64,000 nt of DNA from Mycobacterium paragordonae (GTDB lineage Bacteria > Actinomycetota > Actinomycetes > Mycobacteriales > Mycobacteriaceae), in assembly GCF_003614435.1 (NCBI RefSeq), contig NZ_CP025546.1, forward strand, positions 2,418,001 to 2,482,000. Direction: 5' to 3'. The notes beneath the pieces are model-generated. The model made no database searches and had not been told where the DNA came from. It was given only the letters and a program-made list of their open reading frames with translations. The number at the start of each line of letters is the position of its first letter. Position 1 is the first letter of the stretch. Position numbers and translations under genes: made by a program. Positions 18,277-26,638 of the stretch are shown here, piece after piece.

Positions 18277-19899
18277 CTAAGGCAGCAGACCGCTCTGGCC
18301 GTTCTGGCCGAGCAGCAGACCCCCGGTGCCACCAGCGCCAGCGTTGCCGTTCCCACCGGTGCTCTGCCCGCCGTTGCCGCCGTTGCCGCCCCCGCCCAGC
18401 AGGAAGGCGTTTCCGCCGTTTCCGCCGCTTCCGGCCTTCCCCACCAGCGTTTCTCCGCCATTGCCGCCGTTGCCGCCATCTCCGAGCAGCGCGCCTTTAC
18501 CGCCGGCTCCGCCATCACCGCCGGCGCCGCTTTCGCCAGCTCCGCCGCCGCCACCAGCACCGCCGGAACCGTAGAGGGCGCCGGCGTTACCACCGGCCCC
18601 GCCCTGCCCACCACTGTTGCTGCCCAAGCCACCTGCACCGCCGGCGCCGCCAGAGCCGATCAACCCGCCGTTACCGCCGCCGCCCCCAGCACCGCCGTTG
18701 CCGAATGGGACCACCCCGCCGTACCCGCCGGCTCCGCCGGCGCCGCCGTTGCCGAACAAGAAACCGGCATTGCCGCCCTGCCCGCCCGCGCCGGCGACAC
18801 CACTGAAGGTGGTGTCGCCACCCGTGCCGCCGTCCCCTCCGTTGCCCAGGATCGTGCCTCCCCCGCCGCCGGCGCCACCGAGGCCGCCGGCCTGACTTCC
18901 CGTGCCGCCGTGCCCCCCGGCCCCGCCTTCACCGAATAGGCCGCTGGCGCCACCTCCTCCACCATTACCGCCTACGCCACCCCCGCTGCCGCCGATGCCG
19001 CCAGCGCCACCAGCACCGCCGCCGGGGCCGAAGATGCCACTGGCGCCGCCGGCTCCGCCGGCGCCACCCCTGTTGGTCGGGTCGCCGCCCGCCCCGCCGA
19101 CCCCGCCGGCGCCCCCGGCGCCGAAGAGTCCGCCCGCGCCGCCGGCCCCGCCAGCGCCCCCGCTGTTACCGGCGAAGTTGGCGGAGCCGCCGGTGCCGCC
19201 GTTGCCACCGGCGCTGAACAGCCCGCCGGCACCCCCGGCGCCGCCCGCACCGCCGTTCAAGCTGCCAGCGAGGTCGGTCCAGCCGCCGTTGCCGCCGTTG
19301 CCCGCGCGACCCCACAGCAGCCCGGCCGCGCCGCCGTTACCGCCGGCCCCGCCGGTCTTTCCGGCCTGGCCGAACGAGCCGTCGCCTCCGGCGCCCCCGT
19401 TGCCGAATAGTCCTGCCGCGCCGCCATTGCCGCCTTTTTGGCCGGCGCCGCCCAGGCCCGATCCGCCGTTTCCGCCGTTGCCCCACAAGATCCCACCCGC
19501 CCCGCCGTCCGCGCCGGTTCCGGGCTTGCCGTTGGCGCCGTTGCCGATCAGGGGGCGGCCGAGGGCCGAGATGAAGGGCGCGTTGATGAGGTCGAGCAGT
19601 GGCCCGAGCGGAGACACGGCGGCGGCCTCAGCGGCCGCATACTGCCCGGCGCCAGCGGCCAGGGTCTGCACGAACTGCTGGTGGAACGCCTCCGCCTGCA
19701 CACTGAGTGCCTGGTAGGACTGACCGTGTCCGTTGAACAGCGCGGCAACCGCCGCGGAGATCTCGTCGGCGCCCGCGGCCAGCATCGAAACGGTGGGGGC
19801 GGTGGCCGCGGCGTTGGCCGCGCTGACCGTCGAGCCCAGACTTGCCAATTCCGTTGCTGCCGCCGTCACGAACTCCGGCGAGGTGATTACGAACGACAT
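18277..19899 (-). CDS. PE_PGRS family protein (PE_PGRS47-position ortholog)
   Basis: A 540-residue PE_PGRS protein. Residues 1-95 form the PE domain (start [10 protein letters not shown], ending near [15 protein letters not shown]), with the linker LIGNGANG, and the remaining about 400 residues are Gly-Gly-Ala/Asn-rich PGRS repeats ending in GQSGLLP. PE_PGRS proteins are exported by type VII secretion and sit on the mycobacterial surface. Its place between the clgR operon and ephG is that of PE_PGRS47 (Rv2741), but the repeat region is too divergent to prove orthology by eye. ATG 19899 has GGAGG upstream and gives the family N-terminus. The reverse strand shows long spurious Pro-rich frames. 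Confidence 0.93.
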   Translation of the reverse strand: MSFVITSPEFVTAAATELASLGSTVSAANAAATAPTVSMLAAGADEISAAVAALFNGHGQSYQALSVQAEAFHQQFVQTLAAGAGQYAAAEAAAVSPLGPLLDLINAPFISALGRPLIGNGANGKPGTGADGGAGGILWGNGGNGGSGLGGAGQKGGNGGAAGLFGNGGAGGDGSFGQAGKTGGAGGNGGAAGLLWGRAGNGGNGGWTDLAGSLNGGAGGAGGAGGLFSAGGNGGTGGSANFAGNSGGAGGAGGAGGLFGAGGAGGVGGAGGDPTNRGGAGGAGGASGIFGPGGGAGGAGGIGGSGGGVGGNGGGGGASGLFGEGGAGGHGGTGSQAGGLGGAGGGGGTILGNGGDGGTGGDTTFSGVAGAGGQGGNAGFLFGNGGAGGAGGYGGVVPFGNGGAGGGGGNGGLIGSGGAGGAGGLGSNSGGQGGAGGNAGALYGSGGAGGGGGAGESGAGGDGGAGGKGALLGDGGNGGNGGETLVGKAGSGGNGGNAFLLGGGGNGGNGGQSTGGNGNAGAGGTGGLLLGQNGQSGLLP

Positions 19900-20057
19900 C
19901 CCAGACCTCCACACGCCATGGCCAATAGGTCACGCCTGTCCAGGGTTGCCAGCTCACCCTCGAGACAAGGCAGGGGAATGTTATAGCGACCCCGAGCCAC
20001 GGGGGTTCGTTTTCGGTGAGAGTTTTTCGTATTTCGGCGACGGGGGCGCCCGGCGGT

Positions 20058-20510
20058 CTACAAGGTCGCGCGCAGCGACGGAACCACCAGGCCGGCCAAC
20101 CCGCGCAGCGTCGCCTTCAGCATGTCGAAGCTGTCGAAGTAATCCCGCCAGAGCGTGATCCGCCCGTCGTGCAGCTCGAATGTGCCGCAGACCCAGAACT
20201 GCAGCCGCAGCGGGCCCAGGATCAGCGCGTCGGTTCTCTCGGTGAGCACGGCGGAACCGTCGGCGGCGATGCGGTGGATTTTCACCTCGAAGCCGATCCG
20301 GCCCTGCATCTTGCTCAGCAGTGCCGTCGTCTTCCGGCCCCCGCGGATCCGGGAGAATCCGACGTTCTCGTAGACGAGATTGTCGTGCAGCAACGCGTCG
20401 ACGGTGTCGAAGTCCTCGGCCTGCAGGGCGTTGAGGAAATCCTCGACAGCGCGGATGTTGTCGGTGGTTTCGGCTCCGGATGCGGGCCCCTTCTGAGTCA
20501 GCTCAGTCAT
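20058..20510 (-). CDS. ephG: Limonene-1,2-epoxide hydrolase family protein
   Basis: A 150-residue epoxide hydrolase of the limonene-1,2-epoxide hydrolase fold, ortholog of Rv2740 (EphG), whose known activity is on sterol-like epoxides. The Arg-Asp pair appears in LTERTDALI, the second Asp in WRDYFDSFD, and the Tyr/Asn water-binding pair in LVYENVGF, so the catalytic set looks intact. ATG 20508-20510 is preferred over longer frames because it gives the family length and has TACGCT 7 nt upstream. Confidence 0.93.
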   Translation of the reverse strand: MTELTQKGPASGAETTDNIRAVEDFLNALQAEDFDTVDALLHDNLVYENVGFSRIRGGRKTTALLSKMQGRIGFEVKIHRIAADGSAVLTERTDALILGPLRLQFWVCGTFELHDGRITLWRDYFDSFDMLKATLRGLAGLVVPSLRATL

Positions 20511-20517
20511 AGTTGCC

Positions 20518-20523
20518 AGCGTA
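20518..20523 (-). promoter_or_regulatory. Predicted -10 element of ephG (leaderless)
   Basis: On the minus strand TACGCT ends 7 nt before the ephG ATG (20510), fitting TANNNT in a leaderless arrangement. Confidence 0.4.
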
Positions 20524-20553
20524 GGCGAATTCGGGTGTGGCAGGGTGAGGCGG

Positions 20554-21720
20554 ATGCGCGTCGCCGTGGTCGCCGGACCCGATCCCGGACACTCGTTTCC
20601 CGCGATTGCGCTGTGCCAACGCTTCCTGGCGGCCGGTGATTCGCCCACCTTGTTGACGGGCGCCGAGTGGCTGGACGTAGCACGCGCCAACGGGATCGAT
20701 GCGATCGAACTGGACGGCCTGGTGGCCACCGATGAGGATCTCGACGCGGGCGCCCGGATTCACCGTCGCGCCGCACGGATGGCCGTGCTCATCACGCCGA
20801 CTTTGCGTGGCCTGACGCCGGATCTGATCGTGTCCGACGTCATCACCTCGGGCGGCGGACTGGCCGCCGAGTTGCTGGGGATCCCGTGGGTCGAGCTCTG
20901 CCCGCACCCGCTGTATCTGCCGTCGAAAGGGTTGCCGCCGATCGGCAGTGGCCTGGCGCCCGGCACCGGCCTGCGCGGCAAGCTGCGCGACACCGTGATG
21001 CGCGCGCTGACGGCCCGGTCCGTGCGGGAGGGGTTGCGGCAGCGGGCGACCGTCCGGGCAGAGATCGGGCTGCCGGCGCGGGATCCAGGGCCGGTACGGC
21101 GGCTGATTGCGACACTGCCCGCGTTGGAGGTCCCACGTCCGGACTGGCCGGCCGAGGCGGTCGTGGTGGGTCCGTTGCATTTCGAGCCGACCGACCGGGT
21201 GTTGCAGATCCCGCCGGGGCCGGGACCGGTGGTGGTGGTCGCGCCGTCGACGGCATCGACGGGCACCGTAGGAATGGCAGAACTGGCACTGCAACACCTG
21301 AGGCCGGGGGAGACCCTGCCGGCGGGTGCGCGGGTGGTGGTGTCCCGGTTGGGCGGTGACGAGTTGGACGTACCGCCCTGGGCGACGGTGGGGCTGGGTC
21401 GCCAGGACGAGCTGTTGACGCACGCCGACGTGGCGATCTGCGGCGGCGGCCACGGGATGGTGGCCAAGACTCTGCTGGCCGGGGTGCCGCTGGTGGTGGT
21501 CCCCGGCGGTGGGGATCAGTGGGAGATCGCCAATCGGGTGGTACGCCAAGGCAGCGGGCGGCTGATCAGGCCGTTGACCGGCGAGTCACTGGTGGCCGAG
21601 GTCGGCGAGGTGCTGTCGTCGCCGCGGTACCGTGTGGCCGCGCGGCAAGCCGCCGCGAGCGTCGCTGAGGTGGCCGATCCGGTGCGGGTGTGCCGCGAGG
21701 CGTTGGCGGTCGCCGGCTGA
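20554..21720 (+). CDS. GT1-type glycosyltransferase (Rv2739c-like)
   Basis: A 388-residue glycosyltransferase of the UGT/MGT superfamily, GT-B fold. The N-terminal domain begins VAVVAGPDPGHSFPAIALCQ with the acceptor-side GHSFP loop, and the C-terminal domain has the nucleotide-sugar motif HADVAICGGGHGMVAKTLLAGVP and DQWEIANRV. The sugar donor and acceptor are unknown. It is the ortholog of Rv2739c. ATG 20554 gives the family N-terminus; a GTG nine bases upstream (20545) is possible. It is divergent from ephG with about 43 bp between starts and runs into the DUF3046 gene. Confidence 0.91.
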   Translation: MRVAVVAGPDPGHSFPAIALCQRFLAAGDSPTLLTGAEWLDVARANGIDAIELDGLVATDEDLDAGARIHRRAARMAVLITPTLRGLTPDLIVSDVITSGGGLAAELLGIPWVELCPHPLYLPSKGLPPIGSGLAPGTGLRGKLRDTVMRALTARSVREGLRQRATVRAEIGLPARDPGPVRRLIATLPALEVPRPDWPAEAVVVGPLHFEPTDRVLQIPPGPGPVVVVAPSTASTGTVGMAELALQHLRPGETLPAGARVVVSRLGGDELDVPPWATVGLGRQDELLTHADVAICGGGHGMVAKTLLAGVPLVVVPGGGDQWEIANRVVRQGSGRLIRPLTGESLVAEVGEVLSSPRYRVAARQAAASVAEVADPVRVCREALAVAG

Positions 21721-21724
21721 ACGG

Positions 21725-21730
21725 TAGGTT
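21725..21730 (+). promoter_or_regulatory. Predicted -10 element of the DUF3046 gene (leaderless)
   Basis: TAGGTT ends 7 nt before GTG 21738, fitting TANNNT. Confidence 0.4.
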
Positions 21731-21737
21731 GGCTGGA

Positions 21738-21932
21738 GTGCGGCTGACCGAGTTCAACGAACGGGTGGTGCTGCGTTTCGGCGCCGCGTACGGCTCCTCA
21801 GTGCTGGTCGACCACGTGCTGACCGGGCTGGGCGGTCGTACCGCTGCGCAGGCGATCGAAGAGGGTATCGAGCCCCGCGACGTGTGGCGGGCATTGTGTG
21901 CCGACTTCGACGTGCCGCGTGAGCAGTGGTAA
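21738..21932 (+). CDS. DUF3046 family small protein (Rv2738c-like)
   Basis: A 64-residue protein of the actinobacterial DUF3046 family, function unknown, usually found directly upstream of recA as here. The family pattern RLTEF at the N-terminus and DVWRALCADFDVP near the C-terminus is clear. GTG 21738 is chosen over longer frames because it yields the RLTEF start and has a TAGGTT hexamer 7 nt upstream. In M. tuberculosis recA follows immediately; here an iron-sulfur gene on the opposite strand separates them. Confidence 0.87.
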   Translation: MRLTEFNERVVLRFGAAYGSSVLVDHVLTGLGGRTAAQAIEEGIEPRDVWRALCADFDVPREQW

Positions 21933-21947
21933 TTCCCCGGTTCCGTT

Positions 21948-22012
21948 GATCCTGCGTCCAGGGCAGCGATCCGCCGGAAATCGCACCCTCACCGCAGAGT
22001 GGGCGCAGGATC
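21948..22012. terminator. Nested inverted repeats between convergent genes
   Basis: GATCCTGCG (21948-21956) is complementary to CGCAGGATC (22004-22012). Within the loop, AGGGCAGCGAT (21960-21970) pairs with ATCGCACCCT (21980-21989) with one small bulge. The structure fills the gap between the DUF3046 gene (+) and the FhuF-like gene (-), and suits a bidirectional terminator. Confidence 0.5.
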
Positions 22013-22013
22013 G

Positions 22014-22664
22014 CTACAGCGCGCAATCGCCGCACTTGCCGCCGCCCGGGATGCGGTAGTAGAGGCAACAGCTGTTGCGCCGGAAATCCAGGTTCGCGCT
22101 GGTGATCACGCCGGTGCCGGCCAGGTTGCCGATGTCCAGCAACGCGGTCGTGGTCCGGGCGATCGGCACGCGGAGATCGGGGCGCGCCAGCATCAGCTGC
22201 CGCGACGTGCCCGCCAGTGCCGACGCGATGTTGCCGTAGAGCAGCCCTGGCGCCAGACCGACCTGCAAGCCGGCCGCGAGCCGGTCCAGGTGGTCTTGCA
22301 CGACGAGCCGGTACAGCAACTCGGGGGAGACGGTCTCGACGGGCACTCCGACGGGTTGCGGCAGCCTCAACTGGGCGCCGTCGTCGGCCCGATGCAGGTC
22401 GGTCAGGTCCGGGATGACGTGGTGGGCCAGCGCGCACGCGAGGACCGGTGACCAGAGCCGGGCGGCGTGCCCGAGTTGCACCAGGGATGCGCCGATGCGT
22501 AGGTCGGAGGTCGCGTAGCGGCCGGTGGTGGCGTCGATGAGGTCGGCGTACCCGGTGGCATAGGACTGCGCGACCGGGTGCCACCCGGCCGGATCTCCGC
22601 CCACGGTCAGGGCGAAAAACCCGCCATAGGTGGAAATTTCGGCCAGTTCCGCAGCGATGTTCAT
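22014..22664 (-). CDS. FhuF-like (2Fe-2S) ferric-siderophore reductase family protein
   Basis: A protein of about 216 residues ending in CCLYYRIPGGGKCGDCAL. The Cys-Cys plus CxxC pattern at the extreme C-terminus is the FhuF-type [2Fe-2S] signature, associated with ferric-siderophore reduction. The upstream body (YGGFFALTVGGDPAGWHPV, ASLVQLGHAARLWSPVLACAL) resembles mycobacterial FhuF-like proteins. M. tuberculosis lacks the gene at this position. The start is uncertain: ATG 22664 gives a natural N-terminus before AELAEISTYGG, while ATG 22742 would add 26 residues and place the recA SOS box inside the coding sequence. It is divergent from recA. Confidence 0.78.
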   Translation of the reverse strand: MNIAAELAEISTYGGFFALTVGGDPAGWHPVAQSYATGYADLIDATTGRYATSDLRIGASLVQLGHAARLWSPVLACALAHHVIPDLTDLHRADDGAQLRLPQPVGVPVETVSPELLYRLVVQDHLDRLAAGLQVGLAPGLLYGNIASALAGTSRQLMLARPDLRVPIARTTTALLDIGNLAGTGVITSANLDFRRNSCCLYYRIPGGGKCGDCAL

Positions 22665-22710
22665 GTGTTCTTCGAGGTGATCCTGCCACACGCGGCGTGT
22701 CGAACTTGAG

Positions 22711-22726
22711 TCGAACAAGTGTTCGG
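22711..22726. promoter_or_regulatory. LexA (SOS) box of recA
   Basis: TCGAACAAGTGTTCGG differs from the mycobacterial palindrome TCGAAC-N4-GTTCGA only at the last base. It lies 107 bp before the recA ATG and also immediately upstream of the probable start of the divergent FhuF-like gene. Confidence 0.85.
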
Positions 22727-22756
22727 CTACTGTGGTGATCATTCGGAGATCTCGAC

Positions 22757-22779
22757 TTGTCGGTGGCCTTCTCTAGTGT
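22757..22779 (+). promoter_or_regulatory. RecA-NDp (PafBC-type) promoter of recA
   Basis: TTGTCGGTG (22757-22765), 8 nt, then TAGTGT (22774-22779) matches the RecA-independent damage promoter consensus TTGTCRGTG-N8-TANNNT and resembles the P1 promoter of M. tuberculosis recA. It gives recA a second, LexA-independent damage input. Confidence 0.85.
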
Positions 22780-22832
22780 CACGGCCAACCGACCGAAACC
22801 GGTCACCGAACACCGACTACAGGAGAGGCATC

Positions 22833-23873
22833 ATGGCTCAAGCCCCCGATCGCGAGAAGGCTCTCGAACTGGCTATGGCCCAGATCGAGAAGAGTTACGG
22901 CAAAGGCTCGGTGATGCGCCTCGGGGACGAGGTCCGCCAGCCCATTTCAGTGATTCCGACCGGGTCCATCGCACTGGACGTGGCGCTGGGCATCGGCGGC
23001 CTCCCCCGGGGCCGGGTCATCGAAATCTACGGCCCGGAGTCCTCCGGTAAGACCACCGTCGCGCTGCACGCGGTGGCCAATGCCCAGGCTGCCGGCGGTG
23101 TCGCGGCGTTCATCGACGCCGAGCACGCGCTGGACCCGGACTACGCCAAAAGGCTGGGCGTCGACACCGATTCGCTGCTGGTCAGCCAGCCGGACACCGG
23201 AGAACAGGCGCTTGAGATCGCCGACATGCTGATCCGTTCGGGTGCGCTCGACATCGTGGTCATCGACTCGGTGGCGGCGCTGGTGCCGCGCGCGGAACTC
23301 GAAGGCGAGATGGGTGACAGCCACGTCGGTCTGCAGGCCCGGCTGATGAGCCAGGCGTTGCGGAAAATGACTGGTGCACTGAACAATTCGGGCACCACGG
23401 CAATCTTCATCAACCAGCTCCGGGACAAGATCGGCGTGATGTTCGGCTCCCCGGAGACGACCACGGGTGGCAAGGCGCTGAAGTTCTACGCGTCGGTGCG
23501 CCTGGACGTCAGGCGGATCGAGACGCTCAAGGACGGCACCAATGCAGTGGGTAACCGCACCCGGGTCAAAGTGGTCAAGAACAAGGTCTCGCCACCGTTC
23601 AAGCAGGCCGAGTTCGACATTCTCTACGGCAAGGGCATCAGCAGGGAAGGTTCGCTGATCGACATGGGTGTGGATCAAGGCTTCATCCGCAAGTCCGGTG
23701 CCTGGTTCACCTACGAGGGTGAGCAACTCGGTCAGGGTAAGGAGAATGCCCGCAACTTCTTGATGGAGAACGGCGACATCGCCAACGAGATCGAGAAGAA
23801 GATCAAGGAAAAGCTCGGCATTGGTGCAGTGGTGACCGATGACAGCGTCCTGCCCGCCCCCGTCGACTTCTGA
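22833..23873 (+). CDS. recA: Recombinase RecA (no intein)
   Basis: A 346-residue RecA, the strand-exchange recombinase and co-protease for LexA. Walker A GPESSGKT is at residues 67-74, followed by the loop L1/L2 region with the [14 protein letters not shown] and [14 protein letters not shown] segments. Unlike the 790-residue M. tuberculosis precursor it has no intein: the coding sequence runs uninterrupted at normal length. AGGAGAG precedes ATG 22833. Control is dual, by the LexA box and the RecA-NDp promoter upstream. recX overlaps its 3' end by 35 bp. Confidence 0.98.
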   Translation: MAQAPDREKALELAMAQIEKSYGKGSVMRLGDEVRQPISVIPTGSIALDVALGIGGLPRGRVIEIYGPESSGKTTVALHAVANAQAAGGVAAFIDAEHALDPDYAKRLGVDTDSLLVSQPDTGEQALEIADMLIRSGALDIVVIDSVAALVPRAELEGEMGDSHVGLQARLMSQALRKMTGALNNSGTTAIFINQLRDKIGVMFGSPETTTGGKALKFYASVRLDVRRIETLKDGTNAVGNRTRVKVVKNKVSPPFKQAEFDILYGKGISREGSLIDMGVDQGFIRKSGAWFTYEGEQLGQGKENARNFLMENGDIANEIEKKIKEKLGIGAVVTDDSVLPAPVDF

Positions 23874-24363
23874 GTCCTCTCGTCGCGAGGAGCAGGCGCG
23901 GGCACTGTGCCTGCGCCTGCTCACCGCGCGATCACGGACCAGGGCCGAGTTGGCCGGTCAGTTGACCAAGCGGGGATACCCCGACGACGTCAGCAACCGG
24001 GTGCTGGATCGGCTGGCCGGCGTCGGCTTGGTCGACGACACCGACTTCGCCGAGCAGTGGGTGCAGTCCCGTCGCGCCAACTCGGGAAAAAGCAGGCGTG
24101 CACTGGCCGCCGAGTTACACACCAAGGGCGTCGACAATCAGGTGATCGACACGGTGCTGGCCGGTATCGACGCCGGCGCCGAACGGGAGCGTGCTGAGCA
24201 GCTGGTGCGGACGAAACTGCGGCGTGAGGTGCTGAGCGAGGACGACACCAAGGTGACCCGCCGCCTGGTCGGAATGCTGGCCCGCCGCGGGTACAGCCAA
24301 ACGGTGGCGTGCGAGGTGGTGCTGGGCGAGTTGGCGGCCGAACGGGAGCGCCGGCGGGTCTGA
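23839..24363 (+). CDS. recX: Regulatory protein RecX
   Basis: A 174-residue RecX, which binds RecA filaments and inhibits them. It is helix-rich and made of three-helix repeats, with [22 protein letters not shown] and [14 protein letters not shown] typical of repeats 1-2. Length and sequence match Rv2736c. The ATG at 23839 lies inside the recA 3' end (35-bp overlap in another frame), as in M. tuberculosis, so expression is coupled to recA. The next gene, miaB, begins 84 bp on; the small genes Rv2735c and Rv2734 seen in M. tuberculosis are absent. Confidence 0.95.
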   Translation: MTASCPPPSTSESSRREEQARALCLRLLTARSRTRAELAGQLTKRGYPDDVSNRVLDRLAGVGLVDDTDFAEQWVQSRRANSGKSRRALAAELHTKGVDNQVIDTVLAGIDAGAERERAEQLVRTKLRREVLSEDDTKVTRRLVGMLARRGYSQTVACEVVLGELAAERERRRV

Positions 24364-24434
24364 AGGGCCCCCCGGCGCGGCCGCCGTTGCGGCCGCCATC
24401 AAGGCCGACAACCGGGGCCCGCGTCGCTCGCCAG

Positions 24435-24440
24435 TACGAT
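24435..24440 (+). promoter_or_regulatory. Predicted -10 element of miaB (leaderless)
   Basis: TACGAT ends 7 nt before GTG 24448. The alternative ATG at 24439 would overlap this hexamer, which favours the GTG as the start. Confidence 0.45.
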
Positions 24441-24447
24441 GGCCCCC

Positions 24448-26004
24448 GTGACTTCGACGGTGGAATCAGGCTCGGCGGGCGCTGTGGGCGCTGCTGCCGA
24501 TGCTGTGGTGCCCTCCGATTCGGGCCGCACCTACCAGGTACGCACCTACGGCTGCCAGATGAACGTCCACGATTCGGAACGGCTTGCTGGGATGCTCGAA
24601 ACGGCCGGTTACCGCCGCGCGGCCGACGGAACTGACGCCGACATCGTCGTCTTCAACACCTGTGCGGTCCGCGAGAACGCCGACAACAAGCTGTACGGCA
24701 ACCTCAGCCACCTGGCGCCACGCAAGCGCAGCAATCCCGACATGCAGATAGCGGTCGGCGGCTGCCTGGCGCAAAAGGACCGCGATGCGGTGCTGCGCAA
24801 GGCGCCCTGGGTGGACGTCGTCTTCGGCACCCACAACATCGGGTCACTGCCCACGCTGTTGGAGCGGGCCCGGCACAACAACGAAGCCCAGGTCGAGATC
24901 GCCGAAGCGTTACAGGAATTCCCGTCGTCACTGCCGAGTGCCCGCGAATCCGCTTATGCCGCTTGGGTTTCCATCTCAGTCGGGTGCAACAACAGCTGCA
25001 CGTTCTGCATCGTGCCGTCGTTGCGCGGCAAAGAGGTCGACCGCAGCCCGGCCGACATTCTGGCCGAAGTGCGGTCGCTGGTGGATACCGGCGTGCTCGA
25101 GGTCACCCTGCTCGGCCAGAACGTCAACGCCTACGGCGTCTCATTCGCCGATCCGGCCATCCCGCGCAACCGGGGCGCCTTCGCCGAACTGCTGCGGGCC
25201 TGCGGCGACATCGACGGCCTGGAACGCGTCCGGTTCACCTCGCCGCACCCGGCCGAGTTCACCGACGACGTCATCGAGGCGATGGCGCAGACGCCCAACG
25301 TGTGCCCGGCCCTGCACATGCCGCTGCAATCGGGATCGGACCGGATTCTGCGCGCGATGCGGCGCTCCTACCGTGCCGAGCGCTATCTCGGCATCATCGA
25401 ACGGGTACGGGCGGCCATGCCGCACGCCGCCATCACCACCGATCTGATCGTCGGTTTCCCCGGCGAGACCGAAGAAGACTTCGCCGCCACTCTCGACGTG
25501 GTGGCCCAGGCGCGTTTCGCGGCCGCGTTCACCTTCCAGTACTCCCAGCGCCCCGGCACGCCGGCCGCCGAACTTCCCGACCAACTGCCGAAAGCCGTTG
25601 TGCAGCAACGTTATGAGCGGCTGGTCGAACTACAGGAGCGGATCTCGCTGGAGCACAACCGCGCGCTGGTGGGCCAGACCGTCGAGCTGCTGATCGCCAC
25701 CGGCGAGGGACGCAAGGACAGCCGCACCGCGCGCATGACCGGCCGCGCCCGCGACGGCCGGCTGGTGCATTTCACCGCCGGCGACCAGCAGGTGCGTCCC
25801 GGCGATGTCATCACCACCGTCGTCACCGACGCCGCGCCCCACCACCTGATCGCCGACGCCGGCATCCTGACGCACCGCCGCACCCGCGCCGGCGATGCGC
25901 ACGCTTCGGGTCCAAGCGGCGTCGTACTGGGTATGCCTGGTGTCGGGGTGCCCGTCGCCGCGCCGGCCCAGCCGGCCGGTTGCGGCGCACAGGCCTGTAA
26001 CTGA
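24448..26004 (+). CDS. miaB: tRNA-2-methylthio-N6-dimethylallyladenosine synthase
   Basis: A 518-residue radical-SAM methylthiotransferase that adds the 2-methylthio group to i6A37 of tRNAs, the step after MiaA. The N-terminal UPF0004 domain carries three cluster cysteines (in [14 protein letters not shown] and GGCLAQ), the radical-SAM motif CNNSCTFC is at residues 180-187, and the C-terminal TRAM domain follows ([14 protein letters not shown] to PGDVITTVV). miaA is in the same window at 33.1 kb. GTG 24448 is preferred to ATG 24439 on promoter grounds. The last about 50 residues are Gly/Pro-rich and variable. Confidence 0.95.
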   Translation: MTSTVESGSAGAVGAAADAVVPSDSGRTYQVRTYGCQMNVHDSERLAGMLETAGYRRAADGTDADIVVFNTCAVRENADNKLYGNLSHLAPRKRSNPDMQIAVGGCLAQKDRDAVLRKAPWVDVVFGTHNIGSLPTLLERARHNNEAQVEIAEALQEFPSSLPSARESAYAAWVSISVGCNNSCTFCIVPSLRGKEVDRSPADILAEVRSLVDTGVLEVTLLGQNVNAYGVSFADPAIPRNRGAFAELLRACGDIDGLERVRFTSPHPAEFTDDVIEAMAQTPNVCPALHMPLQSGSDRILRAMRRSYRAERYLGIIERVRAAMPHAAITTDLIVGFPGETEEDFAATLDVVAQARFAAAFTFQYSQRPGTPAAELPDQLPKAVVQQRYERLVELQERISLEHNRALVGQTVELLIATGEGRKDSRTARMTGRARDGRLVHFTAGDQQVRPGDVITTVVTDAAPHHLIADAGILTHRRTRAGDAHASGPSGVVLGMPGVGVPVAAPAQPAGCGAQACN

Positions 26005-26016
26005 ACGGAGATTCAC

Positions 26017-26619
26017 GTGGCGGAATTCGACGCCTACCGGTCTGAAATCGAGGCGGCTGAACGCCGGGTTGCGCGCGAAATCGAGCCCGGGGCCAGAGCT
26101 CTCGTTGTCGCGATCCTGGTGTTCGTCCTACTGGGATCGTTCATCCTGCCGCACACCGGCGGCGTGCGGGGCTGGGACGTGCTGTTCAACAGCCACGGCG
26201 CCGGGTCGGCCGCGGTCGGCCTGCCGCAGCAGGTTTTCACCTGGCTGGCACTGGTGTTCAGCGTCGGCTTCTCGATCCTGGCCCTGCTGACCCGGCGCTG
26301 GGCGGTGGCCTGGGTGGCTCTGGCCGGTTCCATGCTGGCCAGCGGCACGGGGCTGTTGGCAGTCTGGTCTCGCCAGACCGTGTCGGCGGGCCACCCCGGA
26401 CCGGGCATCGGGCTGTTCGTCGCGTGGATCACCGTGATACTGCTGACGTTTCACTGGGCGCGGGTGGTTTGGCAACGCACCATCGTGCAACTGGCCGCCG
26501 AGGAGGAGCGCCGGCGCGTCGTCGCGCAGGATCAGTCCAAGACCCTGCTGGACAGTCTGAACACGGACACCGCCGGCCCCGACGAGCCGCGGTCCGGCGC
26601 CGAACCGAAAGACGCCTAA
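26017..26619 (+). CDS. Conserved membrane protein (Rv2732c-like)
   Basis: A 200-residue membrane protein of unknown function. After a polar N-terminus containing ERRVAREIEPGAR there are about four hydrophobic segments, at roughly residues 30-48, 70-90, 92-115 and 128-150. An acidic, Asp/Pro-rich cytoplasmic tail follows. It starts with GTG 12 bp after miaB and is presumably co-transcribed, as in M. tuberculosis (Rv2733c-Rv2732c). Confidence 0.82.
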   Translation: MAEFDAYRSEIEAAERRVAREIEPGARALVVAILVFVLLGSFILPHTGGVRGWDVLFNSHGAGSAAVGLPQQVFTWLALVFSVGFSILALLTRRWAVAWVALAGSMLASGTGLLAVWSRQTVSAGHPGPGIGLFVAWITVILLTFHWARVVWQRTIVQLAAEEERRRVVAQDQSKTLLDSLNTDTAGPDEPRSGAEPKDA

Positions 26620-26638
26620 GAGACCTTCGGGTCGACGC

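Noticed and set aside
18326..19717. Long Pro-rich open frames on the plus strand opposite the PE_PGRS gene
   Set aside because: They are the complement of GGC/GCC repeats, have no domain or start signal, and arise wherever PGRS repeats lie on the other strand.
20511..20729. Extended ephG frame to 20729
   Set aside because: It would run antisense through the glycosyltransferase start. The homologous protein begins at 20510.
22719..22832. Upstream extension of recA from 22719
   Set aside because: The frame would overlap the SOS box and the RecA-NDp promoter. The AGGAGAG-ATG at 22833 gives the conserved [11 protein letters not shown] start.
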